This document shows positions 1 to 11,718 of a stretch of 64,000 nt of DNA, piece after piece; positions within the stretch are counted from its first letter, which is position 1, and every line of letters begins with the position of its first letter. The position numbers and the translations under genes were made by a program. A model generated the notes under the pieces. That model did no database searches, was not told the origin of the DNA, and was given only the letters and a program-made list of their open reading frames with translations. Source of the stretch: Oscarella lobularis (lineage: Eukaryota; Porifera; Homoscleromorpha; Homosclerophorida; Oscarellidae); NCBI RefSeq assembly GCF_947507565.1, contig NC_089188.1, positions 1,984,001-2,048,000 on the forward strand. Reading direction: 5' to 3'.

Positions 1-2737
1 TGACTTGTAGCAGTAGCCCTCGTGGGGTAACCAGCCGTCTTCGCAGACAGCTATGTGGAGAGAAAATGTGCAAGAAAAACGAAAACTGTTAATGAATTAG
101 TGTACCCGGCAGAACGACGTAGTTGACTGATAGAGGATCATAGCTGTTGCTACGAACTCGTATTTCCTTGACGCAAACGAGAAATTCGGAAACTGATACG
201 TCCTGCATGAAGTAGATTATAGAGCAAAGAGCTGTCCTTAATTTCTCAAAGTCTGTACCTCGACCCAAGCGACGATATCGTTATAAACTGCGGGAACGTG
301 TCTGCTAATTGTCGTCTTGTGACTGGGCGAGACGAGTACGGTCGGAGACGATGGATACGTGCGCGAATACTCGACGCTCTAGAAAATCACAAGTTTAATT
401 AATGAAAAGATTTTTTCTGCCGCTAGAGCAAGTTGCCTTGCAGAAGGCGAAGTCGTGTAGTTGAGACGGTTGGAGATCTTGACCAGAGAAAGCAATGAGG
501 CCTTGATCCGAGAAGATAGTCTTTGATATTCTCGCTTCTCCTCCAACAGCCAGCCAAGTCTACACGTAAAAAAGACTTAACGTTCAAAGCGTCATTTCTA
601 TAGCTACTAACAATCGAAATGTTTTCGTGAGCGCCATCGAAATTCTGCAACTCCCTCACGCACAGTGAAAACGAATCGGTACGAATGTCTTCAACCCACA
701 AGCTGGCAGCATCGTGTTTCAATCCTTTGACGGAATGACGTAGAGTGGCGAGAACGAGCGGCGGCGACGAGAACGCTCTTTCCATCGTCACTTTCTCGCA
801 CGTCGTTCCCGTCCACCACTCGCTGTCGAGTTGAAAGACGCCGCCCATTGAGCCGTCCGGAGCGCCCTGGTAGACGAGCCAATCGAGCGAGACGTCGGTC
901 GTGTCGTGTCGTTCGCTTCGACCAGCGACGTAGACGCAAGCGGTCAGAGAATCGTTCGTGAGACGATCGATCCAGGCGACGGGTGCATCGTGGATGTACG
1001 ACGCGTCGACGGCGTTACGATGGTCGACGGTGACGAGAGCGTGAATGGGTTTGTTCGGGTAAAAGAGATGACTGTTGAAGAAAATCGTCTCGCAATCATA
1101 TGTAGTCGAGGATTTGGAGCTCGGACGAGCGACCACGTTTCCACGTTGAAACGAAAACCCTATGGGGACTTTTAAAAGTCAAAATTCAAAATTCATGCAT
1201 CGTATACCGTAGCAGTTTCCATTGTGATGAATAGCGATCTCGCTTTGGCGAGTGCGAAAAATGAAACGCTGGTACTCGCACTCGTTGTCGTACGTGACGG
1301 CGTTCGACGCGCAGACGGGATCGTCGACGTCGGTGCACGTCGGCGGATCGCACCTGAACGTATACGGTCCCGTGTCGACGCAGACGCCGAAATAATCGCA
1401 AACCACTCCCACGCACGGATCGACAACTGAACAAAGACATAGGTACAAAAATTTTAAAAAGATTCACTCAGCTTACTTCCAACTGCTGCCCATGTAACTA
1501 GCATGTCGACCGGCTGCGTCGACTTTACGCAAATTCTGACACTAGATTGACTGGCCATCTGAGACACATATACAGTACTCATTATTTGTGTATAACGAGA
1601 TGATTGAAGATGAGTTGACCTCAGTGTAAGCGATTGTGACTGTATCTTGTTGAGGAGCTGATGGAACTTCGGGAGACACGAGAACGGTCGGTCGCGTATC
1701 TCTGTAGTACTTGCTCTGGAAACTCACGATCTACATGAGCCGACTTCCTTAGACAAACTTGTCTAAACGTCGAAACTGACCTTGCAAGCTGAGCCAGCGC
1801 CCAACTCACTTTCCATGAAGTACAGTTGGCCGACTTCGGCTCCATCGACAAGACTCTGAAGGCCCAAGCTACCGTTGAACGTCAAAACGTCCTAAAACTG
1901 TGTCATTAGAAAGCGCACTTCTTACGCAGCAATCTATCACCGTTTGAAAACCGCTGTGAACGCCCGAGAATATTTGCGCCTCTTTGTAGCAGAAACCAAA
2001 TCGACGCTCGCCCGTGTTCTCCGTCCAAAGAAACGCTCCGTCTGCGCCAGTAACTTCGGGAACGGACCTCACTGCCGTCGTAAGCAGATTCGACATAAGT
2101 GCCGTAGACTGCGCGACATGAAAAACATCATTAGTAGTTACATGTAGTTCCAGCTTACGCATCCTTTACCGTTTCTTCCCTGCAGTGCTTTTCCGCCGTA
2201 AAATCTGAAAAGTCGACCACCGCATCTTGAATCAGATCCCGTGGCGCTGACATCAAAAACGAGCGACGCGTGGAGACGTAGGCAAGCCACTCGACGCTCA
2301 GTTCCAACGGTCCGCCGAGGCCGCTCCGAGCGGCACACGCATCAAAGCCGCGATTAGTGACCCCTTGGATCCACGTCGATAGAGCTGTTTGATTCAAGGC
2401 GGCAGCGGATCGGCGAAAGCCGACGCCGGCTTGGACGTGAACGGTTTCGGATGATTGCAGATTTAGGAAAGGACTTGAAAAGGCGACGTGGGTGCACGCG
2501 TGGCCGCACGTCAATTTCGATAGCGTGAAGTCGTTATGACCAAAAATTGCAGAGTGACCTAGACGTATAGTTAGGTTATAGAGGTGTAAAAACGTTCGCT
2601 TGGATACCAAAACTGCTTGGGGTCTCCTTAGTAGTAGACAGGAGGTCGGCTTCTTCTGGCAGCGAAACGGCTATTTCAGCCGCTGAGAAGAACACCGACA
2701 GGATAAGAGGAATCAACGCTCGACGAAGGTTGTCCAT
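1..2737 (-). CDS. Secreted H-type lectin-like / Kazal / C-type lectin multidomain protein (3' end beyond window)
   Basis: The start at 2737 opens a clear signal peptide (MDNLRRALIPLILSVFFSAA). Downstream exons carry at least four copies of a roughly 100-residue module, at about 2610-2160, 2150-1560, 1136-540 and 350-80. They share a W-containing strand, an 'F.SPP.V' strand and a 'F.VCV.E...F.G.H' strand, which resembles the H-type lectin fold. A Kazal/follistatin-like domain (CVGVVCDYFGVC, then CTDVDDPVCASNAVTYDNEC) lies at 1430-1190. The last coding bases at the left edge read CEDGWLPHEGYCYKS, the typical opening of a C-type lectin domain, so the gene continues off the window. It is probably an extracellular carbohydrate-binding or matrix protein. 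Exon boundaries are approximate. The H-type lectin assignment rests on pattern only and is the least certain part. Confidence 0.7.
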
Positions 2738-3598
2738 TTTGCGTGCGAAATGGCACTGTCTCTCAGTTTGACTGCACCGCTCGGCTATCTAAGCAGGTTC
2801 GTCGAGCAATCAGATTCGTCGCGGTTATGCTTTGTTTATTAGCTCTCCGCTTTTAACGAAGGCGGATCGCCGTTTAATTAATTGATCTGATGGACACGGT
2901 AATTTTGTGTGTATTAATTATTAAACACGGTTTTCCCCACACTGCCGGGAAATCCGTGTTCTATAGTCCGAAGACGTTCGCTTATAGTCGTTTAGCTACT
3001 CTCCTTGTCAGCAATTTGCATATAAGTGATGGTAAACAGTTCGCGAAGCTTTCCAGCTAACAATGAGGAGCGTTTGCTAAAGAACGGTGAACAATCCCAG
3101 GCTATTCGGACTTTATAAAAGACGGTAAGAAGGCAGTGAGTAACGAACTGCGCAGTTGGAGTTAAGAGTACAGTAAACATTTACAATATTGAGCGTTTCG
3201 GCGAAGAGGATTGTTCCCCCCGGAACACCAGGGCGCGCAAAAAAGCAAGCTCTCTAAGAAATTAACACATTTTTAGGGGGTTTAGGGTTAGTCTCGCGTA
3301 GCCAGACCCTCCCCCTTCGTGTTGATAGGGTCTGGTGACATCCCTTTGATGTCGCTGTGTTCCGCTGCCCCAATTATGGGGGGGGGGGGGATAATTGGTA
3401 GTCACATGCCATAGCGTGTCTCTCCCGGCGTGGATATCAACACGAAGGGGGAGGGTCTGGCTACGCGAGACTAGTTCAGGGGTTAGCATAAAGAAAACCA
3501 CACATCTCACCAATCATCAAAAAACGCGTCAAAAAAGATTTGTTCAAAGGCCTATTTTGCAAACACATTTCAACTACAATGCTAACCCAGTCACTCAC
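2738..3598. other. Intergenic region between lectin gene and profilin
   Basis: It holds the 5' flank of the lectin gene and the 3' flank of profilin, and I see no convincing coding exon. The only structured element is the perfect inverted-repeat element at 3289-3473. A run of 12 G at about 3378-3389 lies inside that element. Confidence 0.6.
3289..3473. mobile_element. MITE / foldback element with 39-bp perfect terminal inverted repeats
   Basis: The first 39 bases (3289-3327, starting TAGTCTCGCGTAGCCAGACC) are the exact reverse complement of the last 39 (3435-3473). The 107-bp centre has no coding capacity and contains a poly-G run. Flanks GTTTAGGGT (left) and GTTCAGGGG (right) match at 7 of 9 positions and could be a decayed target-site duplication. 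Length, TIR identity and lack of ORF fit a non-autonomous DNA transposon. The superfamily is unknown. Confidence 0.85.
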
Positions 3599-4131
3599 TC
3601 AGTAATCGTTTTTAAGTAAATAATCGGCCAGTTTGTTTACAACGACATTGCACGGACCCGCTTGCATCCCCGGATCGTACAGTGCAATGATAATTGCCGT
3701 GTCCGTTACAACGCAAACGCACCCACTCTGCTGATTTTTCTTTCCGCGTCCCAGTGCCGTTCTCTTTTTTCCAGCTACTTCTCCGCGAACATATACGTAC
3801 CGTTCACCGCCTATGGTAATGCCGTTTTTCTGCAACTCGCTTGCATCGGCACACATTCCGGAGACAATAGACTTCACCTCTTCGGCGGTCACCTGGAAGA
3901 AAATGAAATGAGGGCTTGTGGCACGCCCCCCTTTTTATTTAGCAAGGCAAACTGTTCGTCTGATAGGTACAGAGGAAAAGACGCTCTTGTCCCTAATCTC
4001 TCCGTTACCTCCAGGCCAGGTGTTGTAGCCCAAAGCGTTCCGTCTCTCCCGTGAATAGCCGCCTTAGACACGCACTTGGGATTGTGATTAATTAGCCCAG
4101 TATCGATGTGCGCTTGCCAGCCGACGCTCAT
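3599..4131 (-). CDS. PFN: Profilin
   Basis: Actin-monomer-binding protein of the cytoplasm that promotes ADP/ATP exchange on G-actin and binds poly-proline ligands. The model has two exons: 4131-4009 (41 codons) and 3892-3599, joined across a 114-bp GT..AG intron in phase 0, giving 138 aa. That is the normal profilin length. The N-terminus has the conserved GWQAHID block, followed by AAIHGRDGTLWATTPGLE|VTAEEV. The C-terminus ends NVVVNKLADYLLKNDY, like other profilins. The exon 1 frame stays open past the donor, so an unspliced reading would give a wrong C-terminus. It is a single compact gene with no oddities. Confidence 0.92.
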
Positions 4132-4426
4132 CCCGACTACGACGTTTTTCGCTGAGAAATCGCGGCGCTTTCTACGTAGGGCGTAACCCCTTGATGGTGA
4201 CTCGAGTCCCTCCCACTAGACAGGATTTGATATTAATAACGAATTTTCTACACATGCACTAAAACACTTCCAATGTTCGACTCGACGAGTCTGATCTTAT
4301 TTCCAGTATTCGATTCCGAATCGGCCTTTTCTGAATAAAGGCCAACAGCCATTGAGTAGATTTCCTTATCAGTCACAGGTGGTTGCACAGAGGGAAGGAG
4401 CATCTGTAAGATACACAGTACAGTAC

Positions 4427-6860
4427 TCAGACTACAGCAACGCGTACGTATCCAACTACAGTATCACTAACCCTATCTGACTTGGCCCTGAGTTTCGCTC
4501 GAATGTTCAAGTCTTGACGAGCTGTCAGCGCTCGTCGGCACGATCCGATATTCGAAAAGAGGATTCCTTCATCGGCTCTCTTCGCCGCCAAGGCGGCGGC
4601 GCTCGCTCCCAACGTCGTCTCGCCCAAAACGGGACAATCCTTCGTCACTCGACTCATCAACTCGGCGCCGGCCAATCGATCCGAAACGCCGACGCGCGAC
4701 AGAATAGCGGCCGGCGTCCACCGTCGCAGCAGCGACTCGGTCTCGTCTCGACGCGCCGTCGCGTCCTCGCGAAGCAAACCCTCCCAATCGACGGATATCC
4801 CCACGTCTCGACCGACCATCATCTCCAGCATCTTACCGCGGTTGTCGTCCAGACCGTCGCTGTCCGCCGCATCGGACAGCGTCTCCAGTTGCAACTCCTT
4901 GAGCAAATCCTGCTCAGAGACGGCCGTCGTCTTTGAGTCGTCCCTTTTTCGGCTCTCGTGCTCGGTCTCTGAATCGCGTACTGCTCTCGATCTCTCTCGA
5001 CGTCCGCGCTCTTTCGATCGGTCCCTGTGATGACGATAGGAGCTGCGTTCGCTGCCGCCGCCGCTGCGATCACTCGACCGTTTGCCGCGACGGTAGGACG
5101 CGTCGCGAGCGCGCGAGTCGTGGTGACTTCCGCGACTGCCTCCTCCTCCTCCTCCGACGGCGTCATCGTCCTTTTTCTTCGTTTCTTTGGTCGTCGGTTC
5201 GCGTCGATCCGACTTTGCGCTACTGCGATCGCTTCTCCCTTTGCTCTTCTCTCTCTTGACGTCGCGGGATTTCTCCTTCGCCGCCGGCGGTAGCGGCGTC
5301 TTTTCCTTTGACTTGGATTCGGCCGAATCCTTTCTTTCCCTTTCCCTGGTCTCTACGGAACCGCGCGCCGATTCGCTTACACTCTGCTTCGTTTCTGCTT
5401 TGGAGTCTGTCGCCGCGGCTGCGACGGCGTCAACATCTTCCACTTCGTCGACAATATGAAGCTCCGTTGCCGGGACGGGCGCTAATATCGTAGATTCCTC
5501 CGACTCCTTCAGTCGTTTCTCTTTACTTCTTTGATATGACGGCGACGTCGACTTTTCTCTCTTACGTTTACGCGACGAAGTCGTCTTATCGTGCGTCTCT
5601 TTACCTCTCGCAGCATCCTTCTGCAACGGTTCTTCGGCTCCTTCAGTTCTCCGCCTCTCTCGTCCCCTATGACTCTCCTTTTTCCCTTTTGCCGTTTCGG
5701 TAGCAATAGCCTTATCCTTGTCCCTGCTTGCGCCGCCGCCGCCGCCGCTCTTCGTTCTATCGCGCTTGCTGTCGCCGCTCTTTCTTTCTCTTTCCTTACC
5801 GCGTTCTTTTCCCTTGTCCTTCTCGCGCTCCTTTCCTCCACGCACTTTCTCCTTCGTCTTCTCTTTCGGCTTTTCCTTCTCGTCGCGCGACGTAGTCCTG
5901 CCGTGCTTATCGTGCCTTTCTCGTCTCTCTTTTACGTCTCTTTTCCCTTTCCCATCTCTCTTTCCAGAATCCTTCTCCTTCTCGACTTTCACGCTCTCCT
6001 TCTTTTCGTCCCTCTTATAGTCGTCGCGATGCGTCGCCGAAGATTTTCCACTGCCAGCGCCTCGCCTCTCCTCTTTCTGGCCAGTCCCCCGAACGATCTT
6101 CACAACTTTAGTCTTTTTTGAAGGCTCCGATATTTCTCCCACCCCAGTCGGACTAATCGCCTCTTTTCCTCTGTGCTCCCCCTCGCTTTTCATAATCACA
6201 CTCGGAAGAGGCCCGCCGACGGCCGTCACGTGACTCTTCAATGCAACGCTACTCGACATCGAACTTCGTTCCCTCTTTCGTTTCTCTCGCGAATCGTCGT
6301 CGTCGGATATATCCGAGAGATCGTGGAGCGATGAAGATGCCAAGCTCACGTCAACGGAAAGTGGGACCTCTTTGTCCTTGTCCTTATGAGGAGGAGGAGG
6401 TGGCTCTTCTACTGGTCTCTCTTTCTTATGAGATGAAGATGGAATCTTTTTCGCCGGTGATGCCGAGCTGCCTGAGTCGTCTAAAGGTCTGTATCACAAA
6501 TTAAATTATCACAAATTAAATTATCTTATGCAACGCAGTGAAAATTTGTTTTCCCTTTTACCGTTTTCTTGTCGTGGCGCTTCTTGGTTCCGGTGAGGGG
6601 CCCCTGGCTGCGTTTTCGTGCGAGAATTTGCAGTCGTCGTATGGACATTCGCCTCGTGACGCCCAGTGGCGACAGACCTTCTTGCCAGAAGCCTTCTTCT
6701 GAGAGAGAGATGCTCGAATTGCGGTGAAAACCACACTGGGAGACCCCACCTCGCGATCTTTTGAACTGTGCGAGCCGAGTCGCTCAAAAACGCTCCCAGA
6801 CGGCCGCCTAGATCGTCCTCCTTCGCTCAAAGTTACTTTTCGCCCCGAACGTGATGACAT
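4427..6860 (-). CDS. ZC3H13: ZC3H13 homologue, m6A methyltransferase-associated CCCH zinc-finger protein
   Basis: Nuclear scaffold of the m6A writer-associated complex (WTAP/VIRMA/CBLL1 partner; Flacc in fly). Two exons, 6860-6562 and 6488-4427, with a 73-bp intron, give 786 aa. The N-terminus has the ZC3H13-type RKVT and RRPS.SVFERLG motifs. It is followed by one CCCH finger, C-x8-C-x4-C-x3-H (CRHWASRGECPYDDCKFSH). The middle is a very long Lys/Arg/Glu/Ser-rich low-complexity region (KEK, RER, SKRDR blocks). The C-terminus has the diagnostic block: ISVDWEGLL, WTPAAILSRVGVS, LAGAELMSRV, SNIGSCRRAL. It is much shorter than vertebrate ZC3H13, mostly through loss of low-complexity sequence. It starts head to head with PDCD10. 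Confidence 0.9.
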
Positions 6861-6933
6861 TCGATCAGGGACATTCGATGTGAACTAGGCCTAGCGCGCG
6901 CGTGAATCGAAGGGCGTTGACCGTTAACAGCAA
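6861..6933. promoter_or_regulatory. Bidirectional promoter between ZC3H13 and PDCD10
   Basis: Only 73 bp separate the divergent start codons of ZC3H13 (-) and PDCD10 (+). The interval is GC-rich with a CGCGCGCGTG run at about 6895-6904 and no obvious TATA box. The two 5' UTRs must be very short or the transcripts overlap. Promoter function is inferred from geometry. Confidence 0.6.
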
Positions 6934-8069
6934 ATGGACGAGGAAGCGATGGTGGCTTCTCTTGCTCTTCACGTTGTCGTTCTACCAACGCTGGATCAGG
7001 TAGGTTTAAATCGTTTCTCATTTATTTCTCCATTCGAGAAATCGGCCGTGTAGTTGGAGCAGCCTCGCAGCATTGCAGCCGCCCAGACGCTGCGATCTGC
7101 CTTTAATAAAGTCGAAAGAGCTAATCCAGGCTTGACGCAAGACTTCCTCGCAGGAATTCTGGACGCTGGTGTGTCCGTAGTCGAAGACACGCCCTATCAC
7201 ATAAACGCTCTCTCTCTCTATCTCATAGAAAAGACAAGCATCAACTTGGTCGAATCTCTTCTGAGACTTTCTTGCGAAGAAGTAGACGGTAATGAAAAAA
7301 AATTGTAGATTTAGCAAAGGTTTGGGGAGTCCCATTCCCAGTTCCTTTTATTAGTGGCCATATGCACATCTGGGCTCTTCTGTATTGCACGTACATGTAG
7401 TAGTGGTCACTGTAAACAGGTGCTCACTATCTTGATTGCAACCACCCGTGATATTAACTGTCAATAAAAATAGACAGTTAATTAAAACAGTGCTAACTTT
7501 TCAGTGTATACCTTGGATCGTCCCGAGGCGGAATTCGTACAGCTGAATAGAAAAGCAAATGGCTTGAAAAGAATCCTAAGCAGGATTCCGCAGGAAATCA
7601 ACGATCGCTCTCGTTTCCTGCAAACCATCAAGTATATATTTGTTTAGCCTTGATGGCTTTTTCTCTAACGCTTTTATAAGGGATATTGCTGGTGCAATCA
7701 AAGAATTATTAGATGCCGTCAACGTCGTGTCAAAAGCTCAGCAGGCCTCTGAGAAGATGAAGGAGTACAAGAAGGTAAGTAAATTCAAAGTAAGCAAGAA
7801 AAGGATCTTACCGTAAAATTTAACTAAATCGTTTACAGGTCTTGGAACAAAACAAGAAAAGCTTCGTGAAGCATTCCAAAAGCTTTAGTGACACACTAAA
7901 ACGATATTTCAAAGACGGAAAGTAGGAAATTTTCATCCCCCCTATTGGCTACCACTGAACCTCATTATCTCTCTTCAGATCTGACAACGTCTTCCTCAGC
8001 GCAAATCGTCTGATCAATCAAACGAACGCTCTATTGAGAATTTTCAAAGCAGCCAGTGTAGATATATAG
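6934..8069 (+). CDS. PDCD10: PDCD10 / CCM3, STRIPAK and GCKIII-kinase partner
   Basis: Adaptor that dimerises with GCKIII kinases (STK24/25/26) and links them to STRIPAK; in vertebrates it is the cerebral cavernous malformation 3 protein. Six exons read cleanly: 6934-6999, 7054-7288, 7505-7631, 7681-7774, 7839-7921 and 7979-8069, totalling 231 aa (vertebrate form about 212). Conserved blocks are [92 protein letters not shown] and [13 protein letters not shown]. The last covers the FAT-homology domain surface. A small stem-loop (TAACTGTC...GACAGTTA) sits in intron 2 at about 7456-7482. The family call is very secure. Confidence 0.95.
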
Positions 8070-8586
8070 ATACAGTAGCGCCTAGATTGCGCAAAAACGC
8101 GACTTTTTTGTAGTCTTTTGCCGTTTGAGTCATAATAATGCAAAGTTTTGCACCAAAAAAACGGAGTGGAATGATGTCTAACTGCCGCTGACTAATAATC
8201 TTAAGCCCATCTAACTAACTTCATATCTCCGTCTCGAACCTCCACCTGTTGTGGCTTCCGGTTCCGTTATCCTGAAAAGATAGGATTAGGAGAAATCGAG
8301 CGATTTTGACTGGAACGAACGGCAAGTTCCCCGTCTGGAGTCAAGCGGCCGGTCGGCGAGCGTGGATTCCCTTCGTCCCTTGATATCAAAGCAATATAAC
8401 GAGAGGTAAATGACTGCAGGTGTTTTCTGTCACCTCGGTGTAAGAAGAAGAGGACTCGTGTCACGATCGAAAGCTATAAGAAGAAAAGACACGCGCATTT
8501 AGACAAGCGTACAATTTGCAATCAGTTAGTTAGTTAGTAGCAGAGTCATCGCACAACTTGGTGAGTGAGAACAATGGACATCCGTT
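8070..8586. other. Convergent 3' flanks of PDCD10 and PIX
   Basis: PDCD10 ends at 8069 and the oppositely oriented PIX gene ends at 8587. The interval should contain both 3' UTRs. A (GTTA)n-like run (AGTTAGTTAGTTAGTA) lies at about 8525-8540. I see no additional supported exon; the short ORFs here show no family resemblance. Confidence 0.5.
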
Positions 8587-11566
8587 CTACTTATACCGGC
8601 TCTTGAGAGAAAGGGACTTAGATCGGGCCGATGGGAAGAGGAAATCGTCGTCATCACCGCTCAGGTGATCAGGGGTGACTGATAAATAAGAGAAATTTTG
8701 ATATAGCGCTCTTACCAGGCGCCAGATACCCCCGCCCCCACGGTATTTTCGCTTGCATATACTTACGAGCTGTTATGTGACGAAGGCAGTAAGCCTCGAT
8801 GACTTTCAGGATGGCGTCATCGTCCTCAAGAGAAGCGTCGGCTTCGTTGACCGGTTCTACAAGACCATGTATAAGGCATTCTCCTCTCTTGGGTTGGAAT
8901 TCTACTTTTCTTGTAACGATCCTCTGCAAAAAAAAAGACTTTACATAAACAACTATCTAAGAATAGACTCAAACTAACTCTTTGTTCCCTTTTTCACTGC
9001 CTTTGACCTCTTATTAGACGATTTCGGACTCTTAGGCCCATGATCCTGATCAAATAGAAAGACAGCTTCGTTGCAACGACGCCACCGCTCTTTCTCATCC
9101 ATCAAACCTCGTTCGTTTGCAGGGCATTCGCCTTGGCTGGAGGAGCGGGCCTCAGCGACCGAAAACCCCAATACGTGGGCCTGGTTATGGGCGCGTGAAT
9201 GGAGCTCATCGACGTCGACGATTGGTTTCCTTTCTGCTTTCGGTTGAACAGTTTCGCCGCGGCCGCGTTGAGACCGGTGGGCGCTTGAGAGGCGAAGAGG
9301 GTCTTGTAGTGCGGACTGGCCGGCGATTGGCTGACGCTGGGACGGCGAAGGCCGTGTCCGAAGACTTCCCAATTGGTCATCAAGCTGTCCTTGTCGTCAG
9401 CCGAGGCGCAGTGAAAATTATACTTTTGACCGACGGCTGATTGTGGGAAAATATTCTCCTTCGAGTTTCTAGTTTTTAATTGAATTACCTGTCATTTCGA
9501 TTTGATAGGAATCCGATTCGTGAATGGATTTCAGTGTGACGTCAGATATAGAAAACTTTTTCTGCCATTTGCGTGAGAGAAAAGTTAAATCATATTCGCG
9601 TTCTAGTTTTTAATTAGGTACCTCCAAACAATATCCGCTGAGAGTGGGACTGACTGACAAGACAACGAAGGTGGAGGGAAACAGCAACAGAAATCGATCA
9701 TCATAATTCTTTGAAAAGATACAAAAAATCAATGCACCCTTTTCTATCTCCTTCCTCGTTTCCCTTACCCCATCCAGGTGTTGGGTGACTGGTAACATAA
9801 TGTTGCATTTACCCAATTCAGAGACAGGCTAGAAAGCAAAAGTATAGAGACAAGGCGATTTTTAAAAATCGTCATGGCAAAAATCGTCAAGACGATTTTA
9901 AAAAATCGTCAAGGCAAAAAATCGTCAAGACGATTTAAGAGAGACCATTAGGTTCATCAGAGGTACAGATAAAGATTGTGCGGGAAACAGGGGTTGCCAC
10001 TGAGCAGTATTTCTTACCGTGCCTGTCCATCCTTCGATAGTTCCACTCAACATTTCCTGCTCCATTTCTTTCCGTTTTCTCACCAAATTAACTCTATCCT
10101 ACAAAACACTCTCTCAGATAGCAACGAAATTAAGCAGAAGATTTACTTTCAATTTTCCAAACGTCTCGGACGCTTTCAGGCAATCGGCACAATCCAAATG
10201 CTTGTCCTAAAATAAAGAGACCAGCATTGGGGAAACTAGCAAATCCTGCGACTGATTTACCCCAATTTGCCTGTGCAATTCCAATAGCGACGTCGGATAC
10301 TTTTCGAGTCTTCGAAACGGAAGGCTGAGGCTCATCGTGAGCGTCAAAAGACCGGGCACCGGTGCGCCGCGACTCTCCATAAACGCACCGAGTCTCTCTC
10401 TAAAAAAGGAATTGGGATAAAACGTTGGAAAAAAAAAACGTTGAGACATACTGATTATCTGTGACTAAAGCAACTGCGTAAGGATGATTGCCGCAGTAGG
10501 ATTCGTGAACGCGACGAAACTGGGGATAGAGTTGGAGGAATAGACTTCCGAATTTCTGTTTTGAAAAAGGAGCGCTGCACGAATGATACAAGGTTATCGT
10601 GAGATCCCACAACGTATGCTTTTAATTAAACACCTTGCTACTATTTCGAGCTGTTGGACGAATTTGTTTTGGAATTCGACGACTTCGGTGAGATTTCCGC
10701 AAACGGTTTTGAGTTCGTTTTCGGTTAAACTGAATGCAGAAAAACTCTTGGGGTCTGATACTCTCGTAGAGACTTGACTTTACATTGCTTCTGCCGTGAG
10801 AGGTTTGACATACGTTTCCTGAAATTTCTACGCAACGAATCTTAGTTTTAAATGCGTGAGACGTCAAACGATTGTTCGAACTTGAAGACTTTCAACGTGA
10901 CTTCTTTCGCTGCTTATCAAATCATCGAGAACCTACACAGGAAAAGCAAGCATGAGAAAGACGCGTATTCCCAATGCGGTGGTTGCCACACATACGTCCT
11001 TGTAATATTCCGGATATTCCTCCCCAATGACACTTTCCTCTACACATAAGATATTTAATTAGAAATCTCATGCAGTTGAGCTAATGGTGTCACACTAACG
11101 ATACACACGCAATATGCATCTCTCGAAAATTATGACGTTAAAACTACTTTCATTTTTAGTTTCAATAGCTCTTCTGTCTCACCCTGAACTTCTGACTCCA
11201 TTTCTCTCACATAGTTGCTCGGAAACCAGCCCGTTTTTCCGCGATGGGTCCCTTCCCACCAGCCCTCTCCCATGATCTTTGTCACTGTGATTACGTCGCC
11301 TTTTCGGAAAGTGAGCTATAGGAAAGAAATAGTAGAAGGGAGGGCCCCCTCTTATGTTCCGACGGCTTTTGCCTCATCTTCGACGCTTGTTTTGTAGTTG
11401 AACTTCGCTACCACTTGACACTTGACGATTCCTTGAACGCGATCCTTCTTTCCGTCTAATTCGTCCTAGAAGAGCGCGTCAAAAGAGAGATACCCAACCC
11501 GTCGATTTGCTGTACTTCAGTGGAAGGCGAAGAACAATTTCCCAAACGGCGTATCTCCTCCGTCAT
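8587..11566 (-). CDS. ARHGEF7: PIX-type Rho guanine nucleotide exchange factor (ARHGEF6/7)
   Basis: Cdc42/Rac GEF that binds GIT and PAK at focal adhesions. The start at 11566 (MTEEIRRLG...) splices over a 54-bp intron into the SH3 domain ([47 protein letters not shown]) at about 11466-11200. The DH domain follows at about 11040-9990, with [34 protein letters not shown] and [19 protein letters not shown]. The PH domain lies at about 9780-9380 ([32 protein letters not shown]). The PIX C-terminal signatures SLRPAPP and [13 protein letters not shown] lie at about 9165 and 8825. The last exon ends [14 protein letters not shown], stop at 8587. No N-terminal CH domain is visible, so it resembles beta-PIX. 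Many introns are under 100 bp; exact borders in the DH/PH part are approximate. Confidence 0.9.
9855..9937. repeat. Short self-complementary repeat cluster in a PIX intron
   Basis: Four to five copies of the palindromic core AAATCGTC / GACGATTT occur within 83 bp (for example CGATTTTTAAAAATCG and AAATCGTCAAGACGATTT). Both direct and inverted pairings are possible, so the segment can fold into several alternative hairpins. It lies in non-coding sequence. Confidence 0.75.
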
Positions 11567-11638
11567 TCGGCTATGGAAGAGTTTTACGCGATACGAATTG
11601 TTGTTTCCTGAACGCGCGCTAAACGCAGGTGACGTCGT

Positions 11639-11690
11639 TAATGACGACACGAAATGACGACACGAAATGACGACACGAAATGACGACAGT
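11639..11690. repeat. 13-bp minisatellite (about 3.8 copies)
   Basis: ATGACGACACGAA is repeated head to tail, with a partial last copy, between the IDS 3' end and the PIX 5' end. The unit contains TGACG, a CRE-like core, and the array sits about 70-120 bp upstream of the PIX start codon. It could be regulatory; this is inference. Confidence 0.8.
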
Positions 11691-11718
11691 TGATACACAC
11701 GTGTGCATTTAAATAACC

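Noticed and set aside
3378-3389. Poly-G run as G-quadruplex or sequencing artefact
   Set aside because: A single homopolymer inside the MITE centre. It cannot be distinguished from error and needs no separate feature.
4514-6121. Several plus-strand frames opposite ZC3H13
   Set aside because: They are antisense shadows of the Lys/Arg/Glu-rich low-complexity exon, and two or more overlap each other.
9977-10215. Plus-strand frame inside PIX
   Set aside because: The minus strand here encodes PIX DH-region sequence ([18 protein letters not shown]), so the plus frame is a shadow.
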